Of a DNA stretch of 64,000 bases, positions 46,732-55,806 are shown piece after piece. Both the position numbers and the translations under genes were made by a program. This stretch comes from Paulinella micropora (Eukaryota; Cercozoa; Imbricatea; Euglyphida). The notes beneath the pieces are model-generated. The model had not been told where the DNA came from and made no database searches. It saw only the letters and a list, made by a program, of their open reading frames with translations. Position 1 is the stretch's first letter. Every line of letters begins with the position of its first letter. The stretch spans positions 1,221,967-1,285,966 of the forward strand of contig BJOX01000022.1 in the NCBI GenBank assembly GCA_009731375.1, written 5' to 3'.

Positions 46732-47088
46732 CATCAGAGAAACTTAATCGCAGAAAATCCTGACGGCGAATTTATAAATGTCAGCGTTGGATATGATGGA
46801 CACGTTGAAACAAATAATTCAAAAACCGCTTTTGGCGAAGCAGTAGTAGGTCAATTAACACCAGTTTTACAAGAAATCTTTCCATATACAATTAATACTA
46901 GGATATGGACAAAAACAGAAACAAAATCGTCTGTGTCATTTTTGAATAATATGGCTGAATTGAAAACAACTGCTGATGCTACGGCAGATGCTAAACTGGT
47001 AAGTAAAAGGAAAATAAAATATAGAACTGGAATGGGTGTCCTAGCCCGCTTTACTGCTCTATGGACTACGGATGATACAGGGGGGGGG
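46726..47088 (+). CDS. Conserved Maverick virion-type protein, truncated by gap
   Basis: It starts MSHQRNLIAENPDGEFINVS and reads AFGEAVVGQLTPVLQEIFPY, then RKIKYRTGMGVLARFTALWTTDD before a G-run and the gap. It is the counterpart of the element-1 gene split by the retrotransposon (15630-15664 and 4637-5848). The C-terminal two thirds are missing. The position after MCP suggests a virion surface protein; not proven. Confidence 0.6.
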
Positions 47089-48083
47089 NNNNNNNNNNNN
47101 NNNNNNNNNNNNNNNNNNNNNNNNNNNNNNNNNNNNNNNNNNNNNNNNNNNNNNNNNNNNNNNNNNNNNNNNNNNNNNNNNNNNNNNNNNNNNNNNNNNN
47201 NNNNNNNNNNNNNNNNNNNNNNNNNNNNNNNNNNNNNNNNNNNNNNNNNNNNNNNNNNNNNNNNNNNNNNNNNNNNNNNNNNNNNNNNNNNNNNNNNNNN
47301 NNNNNNNNNNNNNNNNNNNNNNNNNNNNNNNNNNNNNNNNNNNNNNNNNNNNNNNNNNNNNNNNNNNNNNNNNNNNNNNNNNNNNNNNNNNNNNNNNNNN
47401 NNNNNNNNNNNNNNNNNNNNNNNNNNNNNNNNNNNNNNNNNNNNNNNNNNNNNNNNNNNNNNNNNNNNNNNNNNNNNNNNNNNNNNNNNNNNNNNNNNNN
47501 NNNNNNNNNNNNNNNNNNNNNNNNNNNNNNNNNNNNNNNNNNNNNNNNNNNNNNNNNNNNNNNNNNNNNNNNNNNNNNNNNNNNNNNNNNNNNNNNNNNN
47601 NNNNNNNNNNNNNNNNNNNNNNNNNNNNNNNNNNNNNNNNNNNNNNNNNNNNNNNNNNNNNNNNNNNNNNNNNNNNNNNNNNNNNNNNNNNNNNNNNNNN
47701 NNNNNNNNNNNNNNNNNNNNNNNNNNNNNNNNNNNNNNNNNNNNNNNNNNNNNNNNNNNNNNNNNNNNNNNNNNNNNNNNNNNNNNNNNNNNNNNNNNNN
47801 NNNNNNNNNNNNNNNNNNNNNNNNNNNNNNNNNNNNNNNNNNNNNNNNNNNNNNNNNNNNNNNNNNNNNNNNNNNNNNNNNNNNNNNNNNNNNNNNNNNN
47901 NNNNNNNNNNNNNNNNNNNNNNNNNNNNNNNNNNNNNNNNNNNNNNNNNNNNNNNNNNNNNNNNNNNNNNNNNNNNNNNNNNNNNNNNNNNNNNNNNNNN
48001 NNNNNNNNNNNNNNNNNNNNNNNNNNNNNNNNNNNNNNNNNNNNNNNNNNNNNNNNNNNNNNNNNNNNNNNNNNNNNNNNNNN
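47089..48083. other. Assembly gap (995 N) between Maverick 2 and GC-rich region
   Basis: The left edge ends in a G homopolymer (47080-47088) that replaces expected coding sequence. Base composition, coding density and gene content change completely across the gap. Physical continuity is therefore doubtful. Confidence 0.9.
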
Positions 48084-48085
48084 CG

Positions 48086-48517
48086 GCGGCGGCCTGGGCC
48101 CTGCCGCCCGTCGCGCGCGCGCTGCTGCTCATTCCGGCCGTACAGCGCGGCTGCCGGCGGCTGCTGGAGAAAGCCGGCTCTCAGTACGCGTCGCTGGCCC
48201 CGCGGCGGCCCAAGGGCTGGCTGATTGGCAAGGTGGCCGCTGTGCTGTACGGTTCGTGTGTGCTGGGGTCCCTGGGCGCGATCACGGAGCACATGAAAGG
48301 GGCGCGCCTGCTGGCCTTCTCGGCCACGCTCGGCCTGCTGGCCAGTACGTGGCTCTTGTTGTTGCAGCCGAGAGCCGCGGGAGTTGACATCATCCCGCTA
48401 GCCGAAAACAAACCCCAGTACACCGACGGCAAACAAAAGCCCGTCGAGGTCAAACATCATCTACCAAAGGTCGGGGAGGACGAAGACGAAGAAGGGGAAG
48501 AAGAAGAAGGGCCGTGA
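48086..48517 (+). CDS. Membrane protein with acidic tail, 5' truncated
   Basis: The frame enters from the gap. The residues visible include two hydrophobic segments (LIGKVAAVLYGSCVLGSLGA and LLAFSATLGLLASTWLLLLQ), the second followed by a polar region and a strongly acidic C-terminus (EDEDEEGEEEEGP). Its organisation, two TMs and an acidic tail, is typical of viral or cellular membrane proteins, but I recognise no family. Confidence 0.55.
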   Translation, partial: AAAWALPPVARALLLIPAVQRGCRRLLEKAGSQYASLAPRRPKGWLIGKVAAVLYGSCVLGSLGAITEHMKGARLLAFSATLGLLASTWLLLLQPRAAGVDIIPLAENKPQYTDGKQKPVEVKHHLPKVGEDEDEEGEEEEGP

Positions 48518-48991
48518 GAATTAAAAGAATTTTTTTACGTGCGGCCCACACCTACTTGCTTAAAAAAAAGTTCCCGGGCCTGAGATGAAGAGAAGGCGGA
48601 CCGGCCGTGCAAGAGCTACAAGCGAGGGGAGGGGGGGGGGCAAAAAGTGACTTGGTAGTGCAAAACAGCCTAGTACCGGAGCGGGGGCGAAAAAAAGAAA
48701 AGGTGACTGACTTTGCAAAAACGGCCTACCGGGGCGGGGGATAGTGGGGGAAGGGGCTTTTGCCAGGGACGATTGGTAGTTTTCTTTTCTGGTCCGTCCC
48801 CCCTCCCCCCCGATCGCGCCAACGGAGGGAAAAAGTAAGGGGGGGGGGGTGGAGGAAGGAAAACAGGGAGTCTCTGCCCCCTCCCCCCACCCACGCTCCC
48901 TTTTTGTGTCGTAAACGGGGGAACGGCAGAGTGCAAGCAGAACCATTTTTTTGGGGAGACCAGGCTTTTATTTGTGCTGTCTGTTGGCAAG
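48518..48991. other. Intergenic, G-rich runs and AT-box
   Basis: The region holds TTAAAAAAAAG at 48560-48570 and several G or C runs of 8-11 bases. Frames on both strands are Gly/Pro-rich and unconvincing. It separates two membrane protein genes. Confidence 0.6.
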
Positions 48992-49820
48992 ATGTCGTCC
49001 GGACGGGAGAACGCGAGCAAGATTGGCTGGCTTGCTTTCCACTGGGGCAACGCGCTGGTGCTGGTGGCCCTGTGTTGCAAGCAGTGGCTGCGCCTCCGAC
49101 GCCTCGCGCCACGTCGCGCTGCGAATATCACGGAGGACCCGCCGCCCGCCGTGATCGTGGGCTACAGCAGCACTGCGGTGCTCAACACCGACCGGCCGCG
49201 GACGGTGGCGTGCCTGGCGCTGCTGCGCGCGATGCTGTGGACCATCTTTTTCTGGCTGCCCTGGGCGCGCGGCCGCCAACCCGCCGTGGGCTGGGCGCTG
49301 AGCGAGGCGGCCGTGTTTTCGGTGGTGCTGCTCCTGTTCGCGCGCGCCTACGACCCCGGGCGCGACTTGCTGGAGTGCGCCTGCGCCCTGGCGCTGTTCG
49401 TGGCCTACACGGTGATGACAGTGACGGCCGTGAAGTCGGTGGTGGCGGCGTGGCTCGTGGTACCGCTGGCGCTGGCGCTGGGGGCCGCGGTAGTTTTCGC
49501 GCGGCGGCTGTGGCACAAGTCCGCCATCCGCGTGCAGCCGCCGTACGAGCCGCTCGCGCCGGCCGCCGGCCTGCCCAGGCTCGCGCCGGCGGTTTGTTTG
49601 CTCATCTCGCTGTCGTGCGCGGTGGCCGCCGCGGGCGCCGCCGGTCGCGGCGAGGCGCTGGCGCTGGCAGCCGCGCTGGGCTTCGCACTAGCGCAGTGGC
49701 CGCTGTTTGCGCAGCCGGACCTGTACAACCGGCACAGGAATTGCCAACGCCGGGTGATATCGTCCGAGAGAACACGGGTGGTCATGCTGTTCACGGCGGG
49801 GGGTAGCACAGGCGCTCAGA
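48992..49820 (+). CDS. Multipass membrane protein, 3' truncated by gap
   Basis: ATG at 48992 gives MSSGRENASKIGWLAFHWG. About seven hydrophobic segments follow, for example LLRAMLWTIFFWLPW, EAAVFSVVLLLFARAY, ALALFVAYTVMTVTAV, WLVVPLALALGAAVVF and PAVCLLISLSCAVAAAG. The frame ends in the gap at 49821. No family recognised; GPCR or transporter-like topology cannot be told apart from this. Confidence 0.6.
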
Positions 49821-49955
49821 NNNNNNNNNNNNNNNNNNNNNNNNNNNNNNNNNNNNNNNNNNNNNNNNNNNNNNNNNNNNNNNNNNNNNNNNNNNNNNNN
49901 NNNNNNNNNNNNNNNNNNNNNNNNNNNNNNNNNNNNNNNNNNNNNNNNNNNNNNN
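49821..49955. other. Assembly gap (135 N)
   Basis: The gap is followed by a G homopolymer (49956-49977), as at other gaps in this region. Confidence 0.9.
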
Positions 49956-50403
49956 GGGGGGGGGGGGGGGGGGGGGGAAGCGCGCGGGGGGGTGCCGTCC
50001 CCTCCCTTGCCGACCACATCATTTCCGCGCCAATGGACCGTCGGAAACCTCTCTTGTCATTCGCGGTCAGGGGGTAGACGGGAGGGGAGAAACCACTGGA
50101 AAAAAAACGAAGACCGAAAAAGATCGACGCGAAGGGAGCGGAGGAGGGGGGGGGGGGGCGATGCTTGACAAAAGGCTGGAAAACAAAAAATAAGAAGCAG
50201 AAAATAGGGGGGGGGGGGCGAGAGAGAAGTGGGCAAGAAAAAGTCGGGACAGGCACGGTTTAGATTTTTTGTTAAAAAAGGTAAAGGGTAGAGGGTAGAA
50301 AAAAGCCCCCGTCAATTTTTCCTTCCCTTCGACTTCTCGTCAACAAGAACAGCACTTTTAAAAACCAAACAAAAAGAGGGAAGTACTGCAAAAGACAGAA
50401 ACA
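49956..50403. other. Intergenic low-complexity region
   Basis: There are several G runs (50147-50158, 50207-50218) and A-rich stretches, with GTTAAAAAAGGT near 50272. No supported gene. Confidence 0.6.
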
Positions 50404-51346
50404 ATGTCGCAGCGCATAGCAGGGGTCGCGTGTTTCAATGCAGTGCATAAGCCCGCGGGCCAAGGTGTTCTGGTCATGACTCCACAAGCGGAGTATCTTG
50501 ACAGTGCAGGAAAGCACCCGCGTGTTTTTGAAACCGACGCTGGCAAAAGCGTAGACCGGCTGCTAGCTATCGAGCAAACCCTACGCCTTATGCCCTACAA
50601 GCTCGCAACGTTTGTGCTAGATCTGTTTCCATCACAGCAGCCCTGGTTCGAGGACGCTGCGCTAAATCCAGCGCCAGCACAAGTGTCAGGCCTCACTGAT
50701 CAAAAAGACAGCGTAAAATACATCTGGAGTCCTGACAAAGTTGAGAATCCTGTGACTATAACGGAACCAAAATACAAGGTCTACGGCCAGCCTGCTGATC
50801 TGGGTTCCCGCGTGCTGGAATATCTAGAGCCTTACTGTACGAGCGCCACCACCGGCCCAACCGCCATCAAAGTGCCGCAAGAAAAGGGCAATCCTTGGGA
50901 ACAAGACAAAAAGTTTGGTTATCTCAAATCTTCGGGCAATCAAGCCTACACCAAGGCAGGCACGGTAGCCATCGACGATGACAAGTTCACGACGGTCTTT
51001 CCGCCACAAGCGGGCGACGCCCTCGCTTGTACGCTCTTCTACAAGAACCAGCGGTCAGGCCTGGGCGAAACGTCGGCCGTGTACGCGAACGACGGCATAA
51101 CTCCCGTAGAATGCAACGGACATACGCTGCCGGAAATCTTCCAGGCACAGCGAGTCGACGAGGTAGTGATTGTCGGCTTCGACGCGGAGGGCGCCGTCGC
51201 TCGCACGGCGGCCGACCTAGCGTGCAAAGGCTTCCGAGTGCACATCATCGAGGCGGCAACGCTCGGCTTCACTAAGGACGGGCTCTACGGCNNNNNNNNN
51301 NGATGGGCTCTACGGTGTGTGCCACAGGGTCGACGGCGCACCATAA
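50404..51346 (+). CDS. Isochorismatase/nicotinamidase-fold protein lacking the catalytic cysteine
   Basis: It starts MSQRIAGVACFNAVHKPAG. The C-terminal half matches the cysteine-hydrolase fold: LFYKNQRSGLGETSAVY corresponds to the Lys-containing segment, LPEIFQAQRVDEVVIVGF to the strand before the active site, and then DAEGAVARTAADLACKGF...IIEAATLGF. In the family the motif is GLxTDxCVxxTAxDA; here the Cys position is Ala, so hydrolase activity is not expected. A 10-N gap at 51292-51301 lies in a duplicated GACGGGCTCTACGG stretch; past it the protein ends RVDGAP-stop. The N-terminal 90 residues are of unknown type. Confidence 0.65.
51292..51301. other. Artificial 10-N gap
   Basis: GACGGGCTCTACGGC precedes and GATGGGCTCTACGGT follows the N block, so the contig ends overlap. 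Confidence 0.85.
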
Positions 51347-51373
51347 AATCTGTACGCGGTGAAACGCGACAAG

Positions 51374-53323
51374 ATGCACCCTTGCTGTAATCAGCCGTGC
51401 CGCCACGAGAATGCGTTTGTGTACATCTGGCCGACGGTGGAGGAATTTGCTAAATGCCACGTGAATGCTATTAAGCACCGGGACTCGAAGTGGACCCTGC
51501 CCAGAAGCCTGTTCTGCGCTGCAGACATTGATCTGTTCAGACGGCTGACCTTCCCGTTGCACGTGGGCCAGAATGCGCAGACTGCGATGCACGAGGGGGC
51601 CGCGCGCGCCGCTGCCGAAATACAAGACCCAGCCAAAGCTACTACGGAGAGCTGCGGGTTAAGTTTTGGATATGACCCGGGTTCACGCGATTACAAGAAC
51701 CCGCGGGACGTGGGGATCGACCGCGAACATCGCGGGCCCCAGTTCTGCAGGCCCATGCATGAACTAAAATACCCCCCACAAAGCGAGTGGCGCGTCAATG
51801 CCAGAGCCCTAGCGCCCGCGGGCGGGATGTCCGCCAGCACTAGAGCCGCGACTGCGCGGGCTCCCTTGTCCGACGGCTCAGCCGGATTGATAGTGGGCGC
51901 GGCCAACACGCGCCTGTACGGGCTCGGCGTCCTGATTCTTTACAGAAACGACAACACCATCAATTTCTTCAGTAGCCTGCACGAAGCCCAAGCGAAATTG
52001 CAACAGGTCCACAAATTCTGTGACGACGGTGCGATTCAGATCCTAGATGTCTACGTCCAGACCCTGTACACGTTCTTGCTGGGGGAGCCTTTGCCAGAGA
52101 AGGCAACGAGTCCAGGGCTAAACCTGAACGGTGCATTTGTAACCATTCAGCCTGCAAACAACGTGTCCGCCACAGTCGCAGGCTCAACTACCACAAGATT
52201 TAGAAACAGTGGTTCAGTACCGCTCACCACTCCCCCAAGCGGCGGCGGAGCAGCCCCGAAGTCTAGCGGCATTGGTTACGTCATGGCTAGTACACCTGCT
52301 CTTCCCACCAAGGCTGGCTTCGAGAAAGACGATGCAGGCTGGCCAAAGTGCAAGGACGCTTTCCCAGACTTCTCCGCAACTAAGGAAATACAAACCGACG
52401 TGCTCAATAGTTCGGCAAAAGATGCGGATGGTTATCAGCCTTGCTTCCGGGTTTTTGTGATGTTCGCGCTCCTGCACGCCGAAGCCGAACGGCTGTACGA
52501 TCAGGCCAAAGGTGCTCTTAGTCAGCGCGGAGTGCTGCGCCAGCTGGGCGTGGAGTTGGTCAACTATGTTGCGGGCTACGTTGACTCCACCGGCAGGCTG
52601 GGGAAGGAGCACTGTGACAAGTACCCGTGCGCTTATATCCAGGCCAGGTTTGCAGGGCCTGGTAGAGCGAAATTACAAGGTTGTCGTGGCCAGGTTTGGT
52701 AAGCAGCTTTCCATAACTACGGCGGATGCGCCAACAAAGCTACAAGCTTGGCTGGGCAAAGATTTTGCAGATTTTCAGGCCTCGTACGCGTACGTCGTAA
52801 AAAAGACGATTGAGCAGCACTGGCAAGAACGCCTGCCCGACCCCACTGCCTACAAAATCGTTGACGAAATCACGTACGCACGAACGATCATGGTTGCAGA
52901 CGAAATTGATGGCTTGCTCGAGGTCCACAAAGAGCACCAAACGCAACACCCGCGCTGTGCCTTCCAGGCCCAACCATATCCTCCGAACGTGCGTCAGCTC
53001 TTCGTGCAGCAAGTAACCGACGAGGCGGAAAGCATGGCTGCACGGATGCAGCAAACACGTTTTATGGCATTTTGTGGCCGCCCAAGAACGACACCGCTTG
53101 TGCTGCCCACATCAAGTCCATCGGGGTGCCAAACCCGAGCCAGATCCATACCGCGGCACTGCTGGTACCAAGCAAACCTAGCCCGGAAGAAGAAAAGAAT
53201 CTCCTCCACAGCCTCGCATATCACGTTCACGGCCGCTGCGCCCCCAAGGTGTTCATGCTTGTTGGTTACCCGGACGGCCACAACAGCATTGCGCTGTGCT
53301 CGCCGTCGTCCCCGGAGGCCTAG
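51374..53323 (+). pseudogene. Large protein of unknown function in three reading frames
   Basis: ATG 51374 (MHPCCNQPCRHENAFVYIWP) lies 27 bases after the previous stop. The first frame is continuous to about 52650 and includes CGLSFGYDPGSRDYKN, RLYGLGVLILYRNDNTIN and a Gly/Ser/Thr linker. The second frame (about 52655-53070) continues with VARFGKQLSITTADAPTKL and a helical region. The third (about 53070-53323) has NDTACAAHIKSIGVPNPSQI and ends SSPEA. Two single-base shifts, real or from sequencing, would explain this. No family recognised. Confidence 0.5.
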
Positions 53324-53546
53324 GTGACTGAAATCCAGGCAAAAAGAAAGCCTGAATTCGGATGAAGTGAAAAAAGAATTAGCTGCGTTTGTTTTTTTTA
53401 AAATTAAACTAAGCTTTTTACAGAAAACACCGTGCCCACTGCCTTAGTCAGCTATTGAACGGCCTTGCTTTTATACATAATTAAAAAAAAGCGGGGAGGG
53501 CCTTGTGTTTCTTTCTTTTTCTTTGGACTGATCGGACGGCGATATT
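53324..53546. other. Intergenic region with AT-boxes
   Basis: The stretch contains TTTTAAAATTAAACTAAGC near 53395 and AATTAAAAAAAAGCGGGG at 53479-53496, resembling the AT-boxes upstream of other genes in this region. Confidence 0.55.
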
Positions 53547-53801
53547 TCACGAGGTCGTGCCTGCGGGGTCACTGTGGGCGCGCAGCGCGGTGGCCTCCAG
53601 CCCGGACACGCGCGCTTCCAGCATTTGCAGGCGCCTGAGCGTTTTTTGTTCGAACCAGTTCAGCGACACGACCTGCGCCTGGCACTGCTGTGCCAACAGG
53701 GCATTCACGCTCGCTTATGTCTCAACGAAGGCCTCCAAGTCCGAAACCGACGCCGCTGCTGCTTTGGGAGATGGCTGAGTACCAGCGGTCGCGTGCTGCA
53801 T
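53547..53801 (-). pseudogene. Short coiled-coil protein with one in-frame stop
   Basis: Minus-strand ATG at 53799-53801 gives MQHATAGTQPSPKAAAASV, then SDLEAFVET, a TAA, and ASVNALLAQQCQAQVVSLNW followed by LRRLQMLEARVSGLEATAL, with clear heptad spacing. The 84-codon frame is otherwise open to TGA at 53547. It may be a damaged small gene; plus-strand frames over the same bases look less protein-like. Confidence 0.4.
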
Positions 53802-54299
53802 GCCAGAGAAAAGAAAAGCCACGCGGTGGTTTCTGTTTTTTTTTGGGCGGGGCGTTTTTTTTTGTTGTGTTAACAAATTTACGAGGCCTCCTTGACTTGT
53901 TTTTTGGCAAATTCAGTGCCTACACACCACACTAAAAAGAATCGACCACAAAGAGAAGGCGGCGGGGAGGGAGCAACAAATCCACTTGGTTCGGCCGAAA
54001 CCACCTCTTGTCTCTTTTTTCTAGTTCTTCTTGGGAGGTTTCCTTTGGGGCCTTTTTTTTGTGCGCAAAGGATGCCTGCCGGGTGCTAGGAGCCAACGGA
54101 GCAACGCGGGAGGGGGGGCCACAGCCCCACAAGCCCCCCCCCCCCGTCCCGGGGGGGGGGACCGGCCCTCTCCCCTCCCCCCCGGACGGAGGGGGTGGTG
54201 TTCCCTTTCTCAGAAAAGACAACGCCTTGCTCTACCCCCCTCCCCCTTTCTTCTCACACCCCAATCTCGCTTTTTCTCTCTCTCCAAAGCCTCTCGGAC
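53802..54299. other. Intergenic low-complexity region
   Basis: T-rich and C/G-run sequence (54132-54146 C-run, 54151-54160 G-run). No convincing gene. The next kinase gene starts at its end, preceded by a pyrimidine-rich stretch. Confidence 0.6.
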
Positions 54300-55514
54300 A
54301 TGCAGGCGTGGTGGAACAGGCTGTCTTCGCAACTGCGGCGGGGGCCCGAGTGTGAGCCGTGGCTAAACGCACAACAGACACGGGAGCTGCTGGACATGCT
54401 GGCGGACTCGACGGAGCTGGGCGCCGGCTCGTACGGCACTGTGTTCGGCCAGCGGGGGTGCGGCATCGCCGTTAAGCTGACGTTCGACCCCGACGGGGAG
54501 CAGGAGCAGGGCCTGAGAATCGGCGCCCAGCACGGCGTCGGCTGTCAGCTGCTGTCCAAGCTGGGCCTGAACGCCGCGACGTTGTTCAGCTACAAATGCC
54601 AACAGCGGGACCTGCGGGCCGCGATCGCGCGCACGTGCGCGCACTTCAGGCGCTCCGGCAACGATCTCGCCCGCTGGAACGGCTTCTCGGCTCTGGTGCT
54701 GGAGCGGCTGGATACGGATCTGCAAAAGTTTCTGGATTCCTGCACGCTGAAGAGCGCGGACTTGTGCACACAGGTGCTGGAGCCAGTCCTTAGCCGTCTC
54801 AGGGCCCTGAGCAGGCTGCGGTGGTTCTTCCACGACGCCAAACCCTCCAACATTTTGCTAGACGTGACTGAAGACAACGTCGTCAACAGGGTGCTGCTGG
54901 GCGACCTGGACCTGGGCTGCCTGTCCAAGCTGAAGCCGGGCCCCGACTACGGGGACGCGCTGGTAGCCTACGTGGCGTCCGTCAGCCCCGACGCGCTGGC
55001 GGCGGCAACGTCCCAGCTGAGCGGTTGGGACGCGAACAGGTTCTGGAAGGCCTGGCGCCTGGCGGTCTGCTTCTTCATCGAGGGGCTTGGCAGTGACGGC
55101 GGCCGCTACTGGCGCCTTTACGCGCTGTCGCAGTTGAGCCTGCCGGAGAAGGCCGTCCTGTGCGAGGTGGCGCGCGAGCCAGCTGTGTGCTTTACAGGCA
55201 CGGACACCGACAGGCTGCGCGTCGCGCTCGGGATGAACAGGCCCGAACAGGAGCAGGAGCTGCTTGCGCACCTCTCCGGCGACGCCCAGAAGCCCTTGCG
55301 GACCTTGCGTGAGGCCCTGCGCCTGCGCGGCCCCAGGCACCTCACGCTTTACGTGCTAAGCTGGCTAGCCAAGCGCCGGCGCGACCCCGTGGACAAGTCG
55401 GTCAGAGTGCTGCGGTGGGCGCTCGGGACCGCGCGTTGTAACGGGGTGCTGTACGCGGTAGTGGCCGCGCGCCTAGCGGGCCTGACCGGCTGGCCCCTCC
55501 CCACGACACAATGA
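54300..55514 (+). CDS. Protein kinase-like protein, divergent
   Basis: I chose ATG 54300 (MQAWWNRLSSQLRRGPE) because upstream frame sequence is low complexity. Glycine-rich loop GAGSYGTVFG is at residues 41-50 and the ATP-binding Lys in IAVKL at 59. The catalytic loop reads HDAKPSNILLD (about 178-188) in place of HRDxKxxN, and the metal-binding DFG is GDLDLG (about 200). The C-terminal half is helical and not typical of a kinase C-lobe. The 404-residue protein may phosphorylate host or virion proteins; substitutions leave activity open. Confidence 0.75.
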   Translation: MQAWWNRLSSQLRRGPECEPWLNAQQTRELLDMLADSTELGAGSYGTVFGQRGCGIAVKLTFDPDGEQEQGLRIGAQHGVGCQLLSKLGLNAATLFSYKCQQRDLRAAIARTCAHFRRSGNDLARWNGFSALVLERLDTDLQKFLDSCTLKSADLCTQVLEPVLSRLRALSRLRWFFHDAKPSNILLDVTEDNVVNRVLLGDLDLGCLSKLKPGPDYGDALVAYVASVSPDALAAATSQLSGWDANRFWKAWRLAVCFFIEGLGSDGGRYWRLYALSQLSLPEKAVLCEVAREPAVCFTGTDTDRLRVALGMNRPEQEQELLAHLSGDAQKPLRTLREALRLRGPRHLTLYVLSWLAKRRRDPVDKSVRVLRWALGTARCNGVLYAVVAARLAGLTGWPLPTTQ

Positions 55515-55516
55515 CT

Positions 55517-55637
55517 NNNNNNNNNNNNNNNNNNNNNNNNNNNNNNNNNNNNNNNNNNNNNNNNNNNNNNNNNNNNNNNNNNNNNNNNNNNNNNNNNNNN
55601 NNNNNNNNNNNNNNNNNNNNNNNNNNNNNNNNNNNNN
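55517..55637. other. Assembly gap (121 N)
   Basis: The gap begins two bases after the kinase stop codon and ends at a C homopolymer. Confidence 0.9.
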
Positions 55638-55806
55638 CCCCCCCCCCCCGCTCGTCCCGTCCAAAGTCCTTCCCGTGCTGGCACCCAAAAGAGTGCGCGG
55701 CTTGGGGATATTTGTATTTCTTATTAATAAATGTACTAGTAAAAAAAAGAATTACAAGGCTTCAACGATTTAGCCGGGCGCGGGGCAGCAGGAAAAAGAA
55801 AAAAAC
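55638..55806 (+). promoter_or_regulatory. Upstream region of the USP gene with AATAAA and AT-box
   Basis: AATAAA at 55725-55730 could serve as poly(A) signal for the upstream kinase. AGTAAAAAAAAGAATT at 55738-55753 resembles the AT-box that precedes other genes here, 54 bases before the ATG at 55807. Confidence 0.45.

Larger units (their letters stand above)
34600..47088. mobile_element. Maverick/Polinton element 2, partial, inverted relative to element 1
   Basis: The fibre-to-capsid gene block of element 1 recurs here in the opposite orientation with high similarity, plus a different integrase and extra small genes. Neither terminal inverted repeat was found: the left side begins somewhere after 34488 and the right side is cut by the 995-N gap. 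PolB is not present. Several genes are better preserved than in element 1, notably protease, small virion protein and basic peptide. Confidence 0.85.

Noticed and set aside
15630-47088. One giant inverted-repeat Maverick instead of two elements
   Set aside because: Element 1 has its own TIRs and target duplication, and the two integrases are too diverged for a simple inverted duplication.
47059-48387. Long frames spanning the 995-N gap
   Set aside because: They consist mainly of undetermined residues; only the part after 48084 is supported.
48760-49806. Alternative frames rich in Arg, Ala, Gly in the GC-rich region
   Set aside because: They are shadows of the multipass membrane protein gene, lack hydrophobic or motif structure and follow from high GC.
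54363-55345. Minus-strand frames opposite the kinase gene
   Set aside because: Plus-strand glycine loop and catalytic-loop motifs identify the real frame; the opposite frames carry no motif.
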